From contig USMP01000021.1 in NCBI GenBank assembly GCA_900555795.1, positions 1 to 10,014 of the forward strand: a stretch of DNA of 10,014 nt, read 5' to 3'. The notes below the pieces were generated by a model. It was not told where the DNA came from. It did no database searches and saw only the letters and a list, made by a program, of their open reading frames with translations. This document shows positions 1-6,436 of the stretch, piece by piece. The stretch is from an uncultured Eubacteriales bacterium (GTDB lineage: Bacteria; Bacillota; Clostridia; Oscillospirales; Oscillospiraceae). Positions within the stretch are counted from its first letter, which is position 1. Each line of letters begins with the position of its first letter. Made by a program: the position numbers and the translations under genes.

Positions 1-262
1 CGTGGTCATTATGACCCGGGGCCACAGGGATGACCTGTTGATCCAGGCCCAGGCGCTGCGCACCCCGGCCCGGTATATCGGCGTCATCGGCAGTGCCCGC
101 AAGAAGGCGGGAGTGTTCGACCAGCTGCGCCGGCAGGGCTTTACCGACCAGGATCTGGCCCGGATTACCACTCCCATCGGACTTTCCATCCAGGCCCGGA
201 CTCCGGCGGAGATTGCCGTCAGCATCGCCGCGCAGCTGATTCAGGTCCGGGCGGCGGAATAG
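1..262 (+). CDS. XdhC/CoxI-family molybdoenzyme maturation protein, C-terminal part (partial at window start)
   Basis: Proteins of this family bind molybdenum cofactor and help sulfurate and insert it into xanthine dehydrogenase-type hydroxylases. Only the last ~86 residues are present; the N-terminus and start codon lie outside the window, and the frame is open to base 2. What is seen is the XdhC Rossmann-domain signature: TRGHRDD, then ARYIGVIGSARKK, then a hydrophobic end carrying TPIGLSIQARTPAEIAVSI, which is the typical family terminus. The stop is TAG at 260-262. No clear terminator follows; a GC-only palindrome at 378-391 followed by TTTT is the nearest candidate. The xanthine dehydrogenase partner is not in the window, so the exact client enzyme (xanthine dehydrogenase, or a selenium-dependent hydroxylase) cannot be stated. 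Family assignment is confident; function is by family. Confidence 0.9.
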   Translation, partial: VVIMTRGHRDDLLIQAQALRTPARYIGVIGSARKKAGVFDQLRRQGFTDQDLARITTPIGLSIQARTPAEIAVSIAAQLIQVRAAE

Positions 263-405
263 GGGGGGCCCCGCCGTCCTTTGGTGCGGGCGGCGCCTGC
301 CCTGCGATGCTGATTTTGGGGCGGCGCGGATGGCACCGGCGGTAAAGGGCGGCGGCCCCGGCGCATATACTGGAGCAGCCGCCGCGGCGGCGTTTTACCA
401 ACAGA

Positions 406-813
406 ATGGAGAAAGCGGGTGAACCCTTGATCCAAACCATATCGGAAGCACTGGCCCTTTTTGACGAGGTCCTGGCCTATCCGTGGGAGCGGACGGTGGT
501 CTATCAGGGCAACGGCCCCCTGGTGTCGGAGGTGCCGCCTCCGGACGATGGCCCCTGGAACCGGCCGCTGTATTTGACCATGGCCGTGCCCAGGCGTTCC
601 GGCTTTCGCTTTGTCAGCTGGAACACCCGGCCGGATGGCTGGGGGGGGAACTGGCAGCCCGGCGGACGGCTGCCGCCGGAGGCGGGCAGCGTCACGCTCT
701 TCGCCCAGTGGGAGAGCGTGTCGGCCCTGCCGCCCTGTCCCCCCTGCTGCCTGCTGCACTGCGGCTGCTGTGTGCACTGTGGGTGCCCTCTGGCGGACGG
801 CTGCGACCAGTAG
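406..813 (+). CDS. Small protein with one InlB B-repeat-like (Flg_new) module and a Cys-rich C-terminal tail
   Basis: The function is unknown. The reading frame codes for 135 residues from ATG 406. Residues ~30-103 read like one InlB B-repeat/Flg_new beta-grasp module: an opening VVYQGNG, a central FRFVSWNTRPDGWGG with the family's W-N-T and D-G spacing, and a closing VTLFAQW. The tail (111-133) holds nine cysteines in CxxCC, CGCC and CGC clusters, suggesting metal binding or disulfides. There is no signal peptide, membrane segment or sorting motif, which is odd because most proteins with this repeat are large surface proteins with several copies. The start is uncertain: ATG 406 has no good ribosome site upstream, while the in-frame TTG 427 follows purine-rich GGAGAAAGCGGGTGA. 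A strong terminator follows at once, marking this as the end of a transcript. The gene is real by its motif match and terminator; its role is unresolved. Confidence 0.7.
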   Translation: MEKAGEPLIQTISEALALFDEVLAYPWERTVVYQGNGPLVSEVPPPDDGPWNRPLYLTMAVPRRSGFRFVSWNTRPDGWGGNWQPGGRLPPEAGSVTLFAQWESVSALPPCPPCCLLHCGCCVHCGCPLADGCDQ

Positions 814-820
814 AACCGAT

Positions 821-855
821 AGCGCCCGGACGATGCTTCGCCCGGGCGCTTTTTT
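821..855 (+). terminator. Rho-independent terminator after the Cys-rich gene
   Basis: There is a perfect 9-bp stem, AGCGCCCGG (821-829) with CCGGGCGCT (842-850), a 12-base loop and a run of Ts directly after it. It lies 8 bases beyond the TAG stop of the preceding gene. Confidence 0.9.
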
Positions 856-1040
856 CGGTAGCTGTGAGCGGGACAGCCCCTTGCTCAGTCCGGGCCCGCC
901 GGGCTGCACCGCCCCAGGGGAGCGCTTCCCCAGGGAGAGGAAATCCCTTGGACTCCGGGGACACCCCGTGTACCCTCCCGCTCCACCAAACTTCGTTCCG
1001 CAGATGCAAAAACCAGTATTTACAAGCCGTTTCGCCGCGG

Positions 1041-1069
1041 TTGACAAAGGGGCCGCCGGAGGGTATGAT
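1041..1069 (+). promoter_or_regulatory. Sigma-A type promoter for the DUF2461 gene
   Basis: A perfect -35 TTGACA (1041-1046) and a -10 TATGAT (1064-1069) are separated by 17 bases, 38 bases before the ATG at 1108. The upstream stretch 856-1035 is GC-rich with several short inverted runs but no gene that can be supported. Confidence 0.85.
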
Positions 1070-1107
1070 AGCGGGGAAATGAAAAACCCTTGACAGGAGA
1101 GAAACAC

Positions 1108-1785
1108 ATGTTTAATGGCTACAGCGGTGAGACGCTGGACTTTATGTGGGGTATCCGGTTCAACAATGACCGGGCCTGGTTTGCGGAGCATAAGGACACC
1201 TATCTGCGCGTCCTTTATCAGCCCACCCTGGATCTGGGCCGCGCGGTGTATGACAGAATGCTGGAGCGCTTTCCCGGCTTGGATGTCAATCTGCATGTCT
1301 CCCGCATCTACCGGGATGCCCGCCGGCTCCATGGCCGGGGCCCCTACAAGGACCACCTGTGGTTCAGCATCCGTCCGGAGGGGGACGTGTGGAGCCACCG
1401 ACCGGTGTTCTGGTTTGAGGTCGCCCCGGAGGGGTGGAGTTACGGCGTGGGCTTCTGGAATGCCACGCCCCAGATTATGGCGGCCATGCGCCGGGATATG
1501 GATGAAAATCCCGGGCGGCTGGAGCGGCTGGTCCGGGCCATGGAAGAGCGGGGGGAGTTTCAGGTCCAGGGCCAGGACTACGCCAGAAGCAAGGGAGAGG
1601 CGACGCCTCTGCTGGCCCAGTGGTACAATAAGAAAAATATTTCCGTAGGCTGTGAGCGGCCCTTTGACGACCTGCTCTGCTCCCCGGCGCTGGTGGACAC
1701 CCTGGTGGAGGGATACACATCCCTGGAGCCGGTGTATCAGTATTTTTCCTCCTTCTGCAAAGCGGGAATGGAGGATCTGCGGTAA
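1108..1785 (+). CDS. DUF2461 / TIGR02453 family protein
   Basis: This is a 225-residue conserved protein of unknown biochemical function, probably cytosolic. Recognisable family features are the N-terminal segment ending in WFAEHKDTYLR (an N-D-R-x-W-F type start of domain), the arginine-rich centre HVSRIYRDARRLHGRGPYKDHLWF (~66-89), and the later WFEVAPEGWSYGVGFW stretch that forms the family core. Length is close to the usual 210-230. ATG 1108 is chosen over an in-frame TTG at 1090 because AGGAGA at 1095-1100 sits seven bases upstream of the ATG and the TTG has no ribosome site. It has its own promoter (1041-1069) and a terminator (1873-1909), so it appears monocistronic. The codon use and GC content match the rest of the GC-rich backbone. 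Family assignment is confident; no function is claimed. Confidence 0.9.
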   Translation: MFNGYSGETLDFMWGIRFNNDRAWFAEHKDTYLRVLYQPTLDLGRAVYDRMLERFPGLDVNLHVSRIYRDARRLHGRGPYKDHLWFSIRPEGDVWSHRPVFWFEVAPEGWSYGVGFWNATPQIMAAMRRDMDENPGRLERLVRAMEERGEFQVQGQDYARSKGEATPLLAQWYNKKNISVGCERPFDDLLCSPALVDTLVEGYTSLEPVYQYFSSFCKAGMEDLR

Positions 1786-1829
1786 AAGGGGTGGGCGCGC
1801 GGCGGGTTCCGCCTCTACTTGCCTCTATC

Positions 1830-1876
1830 AAAACGTTCGCCTGGGCAATAGACGGGGTCCGTAAAACAGTTTAACC
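1830..1876 (+). repeat. Left copy of island-flanking inverted repeat (IR-L)
   Basis: Three exact blocks occur here in order: AAAACGTTC (1830-1838), GGGCAATAG (1843-1851) and GTAAAACAGT (1861-1870), with AACC at 1873-1876. The same blocks, in the same order and with nearly the same gaps (4 versus 5, 9 versus 10 bases), occur on the opposite strand at 3900-3946. A shared ancestry is much more likely than chance. The match weakens outside 1830. Confidence 0.8.
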
Positions 1877-1909
1877 TCCGTATGATTTTAATCATACGGA
1901 GGTTTTTTT
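1873..1909 (+). terminator. Rho-independent terminator after the DUF2461 gene, at the island's left edge
   Basis: A perfect 14-bp stem, AACCTCCGTATGAT (1873-1886) with ATCATACGGAGGTT (1891-1904), a TTTA loop and a T run. It overlaps the inner end of the left inverted repeat. The remaining gene-free stretch, 1910-2142, holds only the hairpin at 2023-2061 and no supportable gene. Confidence 0.9.
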
Positions 1910-2022
1910 ACACGTATCCGGGATAGCCCCATGGCGGCGCAAGGGGTGCAGCTTTTTGCCCGGAACGCAGTGATGCAAAACAGCCCGGGCCCCGGCGGCC
2001 TGAACTGTAGTTGCTCCACAGA

Positions 2023-2061
2023 GCGCATATGTGGGGGGAGGACCCCCATATATAAATGCGC
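2023..2061. repeat. Interrupted inverted repeat in the intergenic region
   Basis: GCGCAT (2023-2028) pairs with ATGCGC (2056-2061). The inner arms, TATGTGGGGG (2028-2037) and CCCCCATATA (2043-2052), pair with one or two mismatches. There is no T tract on either strand, so it is not a standard terminator. It lies about 80 bases beyond the stop of the minus-strand exporter gene; the role is unknown. Confidence 0.5.
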
Positions 2062-2142
2062 GTTCGGATCGTTGCCTGTCGCTCCAAGTATTTGGTATTA
2101 TTGTTTCAGGAATAATTTTTGAGCAGGATAACAGTATCCATC

Positions 2143-2919
2143 TTAACTCAAGTAATTGACAGTTAAAATTGCAATACTTGTAACGATCATAACCACGCCG
2201 ACAACTCTGTTTAATGTTTTTGTTGACGCCTTGTTGGCAATTACAGCGGCAATTCTCGCCCATGCAAATGTAAACGCCACACAAAGCACCAAAGCAGTCA
2301 TGTCAGGTATTCCGCCGATTGCAAAATGGCTGATGCCGCCGGTCAAAGCGGTAAAAGCCATGATAAACACGCTGGTACCCACAGCCATGTGCATCTGGTA
2401 GCCCAGGAAGGATGTCAGCACAAACAGCATCATCATGCCGCCGCCCGCGCCGACAAAACCACAGATGAAACCGACAAGAATACCGCCTGCAATGGATTTG
2501 ATGAGTTTCTCACGGGGGGCGATGGCCGCCATTTGTTCCTTGGTGGTCGTAACCGGCTTCAGCAGGAACCGTAGACCGATGATGATCAGCGCAATCTGCA
2601 TGGTGCCGCTCATGGCCTGCTCAGGCAGCAAACTGGCAATAAAGCTGCCGACGACTGTAAAGAGCAAGACGCTTACCAGCATCGGCAGACTGTTCTTCAC
2701 ATCCAGATTTCCGCTTTTTTTGTATGTATAGGCACTCACTGCACTGGCCAGCACGTCGCTGATCAGTCCGATGCCCACGGCCTCATACGCGGGGATCCCC
2801 AAAAATGTGGTGAGCATCGGGCCTATGACCGCAGCGGCGCTCATGCCCGCGAATCCGGTACCGATTCCGGCGCCCGCACCGGCCAGAAAACAAATCAGGA
2901 CCGTAAATAAAAGCTTCAT
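2143..2919 (-). CDS. TauE/SafE (former DUF81) family membrane exporter
   Basis: The protein is a 258-residue integral membrane protein of a family that moves sulfite, sulfonates (taurine, sulfoacetate-type anions) or other small organic anions across the cytoplasmic membrane. It shows the family's internal duplication: GAGAGIGTGFAGMSAAAVIGP (first 20 residues of that stretch from ~14) recurs as GFVGAGGGMMMLFVLTSFLG (~154-173), each followed by a helix with conserved Gly, Ser and Asp positions. Seven to eight hydrophobic segments are visible (about 2-22, 26-41, 46-64, 79-97, 104-120, 142-172, 178-200, 206-228, 237-256). ATG 2919 is supported by an AGGGAG ribosome site (complement of 2927-2933). 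It diverges from a TetR-type gene 161 bases away with shared promoter and operator, so repression by that regulator and induction by the exported compound or a related one is the likely arrangement. The true substrate cannot be read from sequence. Confidence 0.9.
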   Translation of the reverse strand: MKLLFTVLICFLAGAGAGIGTGFAGMSAAAVIGPMLTTFLGIPAYEAVGIGLISDVLASAVSAYTYKKSGNLDVKNSLPMLVSVLLFTVVGSFIASLLPEQAMSGTMQIALIIIGLRFLLKPVTTTKEQMAAIAPREKLIKSIAGGILVGFICGFVGAGGGMMMLFVLTSFLGYQMHMAVGTSVFIMAFTALTGGISHFAIGGIPDMTALVLCVAFTFAWARIAAVIANKASTKTLNRVVGVVMIVTSIAILTVNYLS

Positions 2920-2947
2920 TTTAGCACTCCCTTTTGAACAGAAAATC

Positions 2948-2976
2948 TTGACAACATATGCGACATATTATAATAT
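2948..2976 (+). promoter_or_regulatory. Promoter for the TetR-type regulator
   Basis: A perfect -35 TTGACA (2948-2953) and -10 TAATAT (2971-2976) are separated by 17 bases. It overlaps the minus-strand exporter promoter almost base for base at the -10 elements. Confidence 0.8.
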
Positions 2977-2988
2977 ACAGGTGTCGCA
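2959..2988. promoter_or_regulatory. Probable TetR-type operator: TGCGACA-N16-TGTCGCA
   Basis: A perfect inverted repeat, TGCGACA (2959-2965) and TGTCGCA (2982-2988), is centred on the overlapping -10 elements. One arm falls in the -35/-10 spacer of one promoter and just downstream of the -10 of the other, symmetrically for both. A third TGTCGCA lies at 3044-3050 in the regulator's leader. The 16-base gap is longer than in a compact TetR operator, so two dimers or a wider site is possible. Confidence 0.65.
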
Positions 2989-2995
2989 CAATCAA
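2967..2995 (-). promoter_or_regulatory. Promoter for the TauE-like gene (minus strand)
   Basis: On the minus strand, -35 TTGATT (2995-2990) and a perfect -10 TATAAT (2972-2967) are 17 bases apart. The -10 lies 48 bases upstream of the ATG at 2919. It overlaps the plus-strand regulator promoter. Confidence 0.65.
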
Positions 2996-3080
2996 CAAAC
3001 AGTTTCTCAAAAATTTTTTGATACGCGGCAGTTGAACGGGTTTTGTCGCATTGTTCATAAAAATCTCATGGAGGGCTATG

Positions 3081-3623
3081 ATGAAAGGCGATCAAAGAGT
3101 TGCGCTCACAAAGCGGCTGCTGCAGGAAGGGCTGCTGCGTTTGCTGGAGAAAAAGGAGATCGATACAATCAGCGTTTCCGAGCTCTGCGCCGAGTCCGGT
3201 ATTAACCGGGCGACGTTCTACCGGCATTATACCCAGCCGCGGGATATCCTCAGAGATACGCGCCATAATATCATCAAGGATGTACAGGCAATTGCCGAAA
3301 AGGATAAAACTGAAATAAACCTTTGCAAATGGCTGGAGGATATCTGCCGGTATTTTTATGATCATAAAAAGCTGCTCTGCATCCTTTTCAAAACCAGAAC
3401 GGACGACGAATTTGTTGAAATGATCTCGGAGTTATGTAACGAACAGTTTTACTGTTTGCGCAATAAGGCGATCCAAAAACAGGATGAAGATAGTCTGAAA
3501 CTCACAGCTTATGGCTATGCGGGAGGATTTTACTATATTTTGCGCCAATGGCTTCTGGAGCCGTTCAACAAAACGCCGCAGGATGTGGCGGCAGTCATGT
3601 ACAGATTTCTTACAGGAATATGA
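3081..3623 (+). CDS. TetR/AcrR-family transcriptional regulator
   Basis: A 180-residue predicted repressor. The N-terminal helix-turn-helix is clear at about residues 29-50: IDTISVSELCAESGINRATF followed by YRHY, the standard TetR recognition-helix pattern. The rest is helical with an aromatic C-terminal half (residues ~80-175), typical of the ligand and dimer domain. ATG 3081 is preferred over the adjacent ATG 3078 because GGAGGG (3070-3075) is then five bases upstream rather than two; the frame is open upstream to a TTG at 3051 without support. The gene faces away from the TauE-like gene and shares an operator with it, so autoregulation together with control of the exporter is the simplest reading. 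Codon use is more AT-rich than in neighbouring backbone genes. The ligand is unknown. Confidence 0.9.
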   Translation: MKGDQRVALTKRLLQEGLLRLLEKKEIDTISVSELCAESGINRATFYRHYTQPRDILRDTRHNIIKDVQAIAEKDKTEINLCKWLEDICRYFYDHKKLLCILFKTRTDDEFVEMISELCNEQFYCLRNKAIQKQDEDSLKLTAYGYAGGFYYILRQWLLEPFNKTPQDVAAVMYRFLTGI

Positions 3624-3653
3624 AGCGATATTGTCAAATCATGAGTCTGGTCA

Positions 3654-3697
3654 AAAATGCGTGATGCCCGGTCTTTCAACCCGGCATCACGCATTTT
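3654..3697. terminator. Terminator hairpin after the TetR-type gene
   Basis: AAAATGCGTGATGCC (3654-3668) pairs perfectly with GGCATCACGCATTTT (3683-3697). The stem continues with GG (3670-3671) and CC (3681-3682) past a single bulged C. The A/T arms at the base allow it to act on either strand. Confidence 0.8.
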
Positions 3698-3739
3698 CAC
3701 TGCTGTTTACCAACCCCACGTGGCAGATGCTGTCATACT

Positions 3740-3770
3740 GATTTCAAATAAAATGCTTTTATTTGAAATC
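3740..3770. repeat. Perfect 14-bp hairpin, first of a cluster
   Basis: GATTTCAAATAAAA (3740-3753), loop TGC, then TTTTATTTGAAATC (3757-3770). No gene ends directly here, and a terminator already lies upstream at 3654-3697. A very GC-rich stretch (3771-3815) follows abruptly. Confidence 0.75.
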
Positions 3771-3822
3771 CCCGCGCTATGCCCGCTGGCGTCGCGCGTA
3801 CCGTGCGCCGCGCCGTCTCATA

Positions 3823-3877
3823 AAAACCTGACGCGCTTCGCGCTATATAAAGTTTGAAAAGCTTTTTATCAGGTTTT
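3823..3877. repeat. Long stem enclosing a small CGCG hairpin
   Basis: AAAACCTGA (3823-3831) pairs with TCAGGTTTT (3869-3877). Just inside the left arm, CGCG (3832-3835) pairs with CGCG (3839-3842). This looks like a branched RNA fold or part of an interspersed repeat. Confidence 0.6.
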
Positions 3878-3881
3878 AGTA

Positions 3882-3912
3882 TAAAACAGTAATTTTTAAG
3901 GTTACTGTTTTA
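3882..3912. terminator. Hairpin between island and the acyl-CoA synthetase fusion gene, probable terminator for the minus-strand gene
   Basis: TAAAACAGTAA (3882-3892) pairs perfectly with TTACTGTTTTA (3902-3912) around a 9-base loop. It lies 47 bases beyond the stop of the minus-strand fusion gene and overlaps the right inverted repeat. The stem is AT-rich, so strength is uncertain. Confidence 0.5.
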
Positions 3913-3946
3913 CAGCCATTCCACTATTGCCCGGGCAGAACGTTTT
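3900..3946 (-). repeat. Right copy of island-flanking inverted repeat (IR-R)
   Basis: Read on the minus strand it gives AAAACGTTC (3946-3938), GGGCAATAG (3932-3924), GTAAAACAGT (3913-3904) and AACC (3903-3900), matching IR-L at 1830-1876. It ends 12 bases from the stop codon (3959-3961) of the fusion gene. Confidence 0.8.
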
Positions 3947-3958
3947 ATTGCGGAGGTA

Positions 3959-6436
3959 CTATGCTCTTTTCAGGCCCAGGCGCTCCACGGCGTCCTCCCG
4001 CATCTTGTACTTGAGAATCTTTCCGGCGGCGTTCATGGGGAAGGCCTCCACAAACTCCACATAGCGGGGAACCTTGTGCTTGGCCATGTGGTCCCGGACG
4101 AAGGCCTTCATCTCCTCCACGGAACTCTCCTCCCCCTCCCGGAGGATGATGCAGGCCATGATTTCCTCGCCGTACTGCTCGTCGGGCACGCCGATGACCT
4201 GCACGTCCCGAACCTTGGGGTGGGTGTAGAAAAACTCCTCGATCTCCTTGGGATAGATGTTCTCCCCACCCCGGATAATCATGTCCTTCAACCGCCCGGT
4301 GATGCGGAAGTTCCCGTTCTCATCCTCACAGGCCAAATCCCCGGTGTGGAGCCAGCCGTCGGGCTCCACGGCGGCGGCGGTGGCGGAGGGCATCTTGTAG
4401 TAGCCCTTCATAATGTTGTAGCCCCGGGCCACAAATTCGCCGCTGACCCCCACGGGGCAATCCTCCCCGGTATCCGGGTCGATGATCCGGCACTCCACGT
4501 TGGCAAAGCGGCTGCCCACTGTCTCTGTGCGCACGTCCAGGGGGTCGTCGAAGCTGGACATGGTGCAGCCGGGGGAGGCCTCCGTCTGCCCGTAGACGCT
4601 GACAATCTGCTTCATGTTCATCATGTCCGCCGCCTTACGCATCAGTTCCGCCGGGCAGTTGGCCCCGGCCATGATGCCGGTGCGGATGCAGCTGAAGTCC
4701 GTTTTGGGGAAATCCTCGTGCTGCATCATGGCGATAAACATGGTGGGTACGCCATTGAAGGCGGTGATACGCTCCTGGTTGATGCAGGCCAGGGCGGGCT
4801 TGGGGGAGAAGTAGGGCAGAGGGCACATGGTGGCGCCGTGGGTCATGGAGGCGGTCATGCTCAGCACCATGCCAAAGCAGTGGAACATGGGGACCTGGAT
4901 CATCATCCGGTCGGCGGTGCTGAGGTCCATGTGGTCGCCGATGTATTTGCCATTGTTGACTACATTGTAGTGGGTCAGCATGACCCCCTTGGGGAAGCCC
5001 GTGGTGCCGGAGGTGTACTGCATGTTGGCCACGTCGTGCATATCCACCGCAGCGGCCCGGCGGCGGACCTCCTGGAGGGAAACCCGGGGGGCCATGGCCA
5101 CTGCCTCCTCCCAGGTCAGGCACCCTTCCTGTCGGTAGCCCACGGTCACAATGTTGCGCAGGAAGGGCAGGCGCTTGCAGTGGAGGGGCTTGCCGGGGAC
5201 GGCCCTCTCCAGTTCGGGGCAGAGCTCCCCCATGATGCCGGCATAGTCGCTGTCCCGGTATCCCTGGATCATCACCAGGGTGTGGGTGTCGCTCTGGCGG
5301 AGCAGATACTCGGCCTCGTGGATCTTGTAGGCGGTGTTGACCGTGACCAGCACCGCGCCGATCTTGGTGGCGGCCCAGAAGGTGATGAACCAGGCGGGCA
5401 CATTGGTGGCCCAGATGGCCACCTTATCCCCGCCCTTCACCCCCATGGCGATCAGGCTGCGGGCGAACTCGTCCACATCGTCCCGGAACTGGCTGTAGGT
5501 GCGGGTGTAGTCCAGGGTGGTGTACTTAAAGGCATACTGGTCCGGAAACTCCTCCACCATTTTGTCCAGCACCTGGGGAAAGGTGCAGTCGATGACCGTG
5601 TCCTTCTTCCACACGTACTGGCCGGTGCCGGCCTGGTTGCGGTAGAGTCGCTTTTTCCGGGCTGCCCGCTCAAAGGAGGACATGGTCACGGCGTAGTGGG
5701 TGAGAAGCATCTCCAGATCGCTATAGCCCTCCACCCAGGCCGGGTCCCACATGAGGGAGACAAAGCCGTCGTAGTTGACGCTGCGCAGGGCGTACATTAT
5801 GTCCTGAAGAGGCAGGGCGCCCTCCCCCAGCAGGTGATGGGCCACGCGTCCGCCCTCCGCCGTGCCGTCGCTGATGCGGACGTGGCGGACGTAGGCCCCC
5901 AGATTGGTGATGGTCTGCTCCGCTGTCTCACCGGCAAAAAAGCAGGTGTCAAATATGCTCCAGCAGGCACAGAGGCTGTCGCAGGCAAAGTGGTCCAGCA
6001 CCCCCACCAGCCGCTTGGTATCGGCCATGGAGCCGCTGGTCTCCAGCAGCAGCGTCACCCCGGCCCGCTCCGCCGCTGCCACCAGAGGGGACAGGCTGTC
6101 GCGGACCGCGCTGTCGTCGCCGTTCCGGGTGTGGAGCACCACATAGGGTACCAGCAGGTTTCCGGCTGCCTCCAGGGCGGCGGAAACCTCGGCGGCGGCT
6201 TCCGGCTTTGTGAGATCCAGCTGGGTGCCCACACAGGGCACTTCCAGGCCGTGTCCCACCAGTTCCCTGCGGGCGGCCACCGCCAGTTCGGGATTCAGGG
6301 GGCTGACGCGCCGGCGGAAGATGGGGTTTGTCACCTGGTCGATCTCCAGGCCCTGGAGCCGGGCGTCCGCCGCCGCGGCGCAGAACTGGCCCCAGTCCAT
6401 ATCCGGCCAGCTGTGGATAGAAAAGGAAAGTTTCAT
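3959..6436 (-). CDS. Fusion protein: sugar-phosphate-isomerase-like TIM barrel + AMP-binding acyl-CoA synthetase
   Basis: This 825-residue protein joins two folds. Residues 1 to ~255 are an AP-endonuclease-2/xylose-isomerase-like TIM barrel (KLSFSIHSW start, LLLETSG at 129-135, WSIFDTCFF at 159-167, HVRISDG at 185-191, LLGEG at 202-206). Residues ~280-825 are a full ANL-superfamily adenylating enzyme of the acyl-CoA synthetase type. Its motifs are all present: YTSGTTGFPKG (474-484, phosphate loop), VYGQTEAS, GWLHTGDL with D700, ITGRLKDMIIRGGENIYP with R715, and the C-terminal catalytic lysine K806 in NAAGKILKYK. It should make an acyl-AMP and then an acyl-CoA in the cytosol; the carboxylate is unknown. 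ATG 6436 is chosen because AGGAGG lies seven bases upstream; the frame runs on to 6475 without a ribosome site. It follows a LeuA-like gene by 110 bases, probably in the same T-box-controlled operon. The barrel's metal site looks incomplete (R187 and M229 stand where His and Glu are expected). Confidence 0.9.
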   Translation of the reverse strand: MKLSFSIHSWPDMDWGQFCAAAADARLQGLEIDQVTNPIFRRRVSPLNPELAVAARRELVGHGLEVPCVGTQLDLTKPEAAAEVSAALEAAGNLLVPYVVLHTRNGDDSAVRDSLSPLVAAAERAGVTLLLETSGSMADTKRLVGVLDHFACDSLCACWSIFDTCFFAGETAEQTITNLGAYVRHVRISDGTAEGGRVAHHLLGEGALPLQDIMYALRSVNYDGFVSLMWDPAWVEGYSDLEMLLTHYAVTMSSFERAARKKRLYRNQAGTGQYVWKKDTVIDCTFPQVLDKMVEEFPDQYAFKYTTLDYTRTYSQFRDDVDEFARSLIAMGVKGGDKVAIWATNVPAWFITFWAATKIGAVLVTVNTAYKIHEAEYLLRQSDTHTLVMIQGYRDSDYAGIMGELCPELERAVPGKPLHCKRLPFLRNIVTVGYRQEGCLTWEEAVAMAPRVSLQEVRRRAAAVDMHDVANMQYTSGTTGFPKGVMLTHYNVVNNGKYIGDHMDLSTADRMMIQVPMFHCFGMVLSMTASMTHGATMCPLPYFSPKPALACINQERITAFNGVPTMFIAMMQHEDFPKTDFSCIRTGIMAGANCPAELMRKAADMMNMKQIVSVYGQTEASPGCTMSSFDDPLDVRTETVGSRFANVECRIIDPDTGEDCPVGVSGEFVARGYNIMKGYYKMPSATAAAVEPDGWLHTGDLACEDENGNFRITGRLKDMIIRGGENIYPKEIEEFFYTHPKVRDVQVIGVPDEQYGEEIMACIILREGEESSVEEMKAFVRDHMAKHKVPRYVEFVEAFPMNAAGKILKYKMREDAVERLGLKRA

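Larger units (their letters stand above)
1830..3946. mobile_element. Putative acquired cassette bounded by inverted repeats, carrying tauE-like and tetR-like genes
   Basis: A ~2.1-kb block is flanked by imperfect inverted repeats (1830-1876 and 3900-3946). The interior is clearly richer in A and T than the flanking genes, most visibly in the regulator gene and the intergenic hairpins. It sits between two convergent genes, a neutral place for insertion. No transposase or recombinase is encoded, and I found no convincing target-site duplication next to the repeats. It could be a non-autonomous unit moved in trans, or two copies of an interspersed intergenic repeat that happen to flank the genes. 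Confidence 0.45.

Noticed and set aside
366..371. TATACT as a -10 element before the Cys-rich gene
   Set aside because: No acceptable -35 lies at 16-18 bases upstream, so a promoter is not claimed.
241..1398. 385-codon minus-strand open frame
   Set aside because: It crosses three plus-strand features (the Cys-rich gene, a strong terminator and a consensus promoter), is Pro/Arg/Gln-rich, and shows no recognisable domain.
2098..2119. ATTATT/AATAAT hairpin followed by Ts on the plus strand
   Set aside because: Only six A-T pairs and no plus-strand gene upstream, so it is not called a terminator.
1931..2122. Small plus-strand open frame in the island's left intergenic region
   Set aside because: No ribosome site or recognisable motif, and it runs through an inverted repeat.
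3657..3857. Small plus-strand open frame after the TetR-type gene
   Set aside because: It lies across the terminator and hairpin cluster, so its sequence is set by structure rather than by coding.
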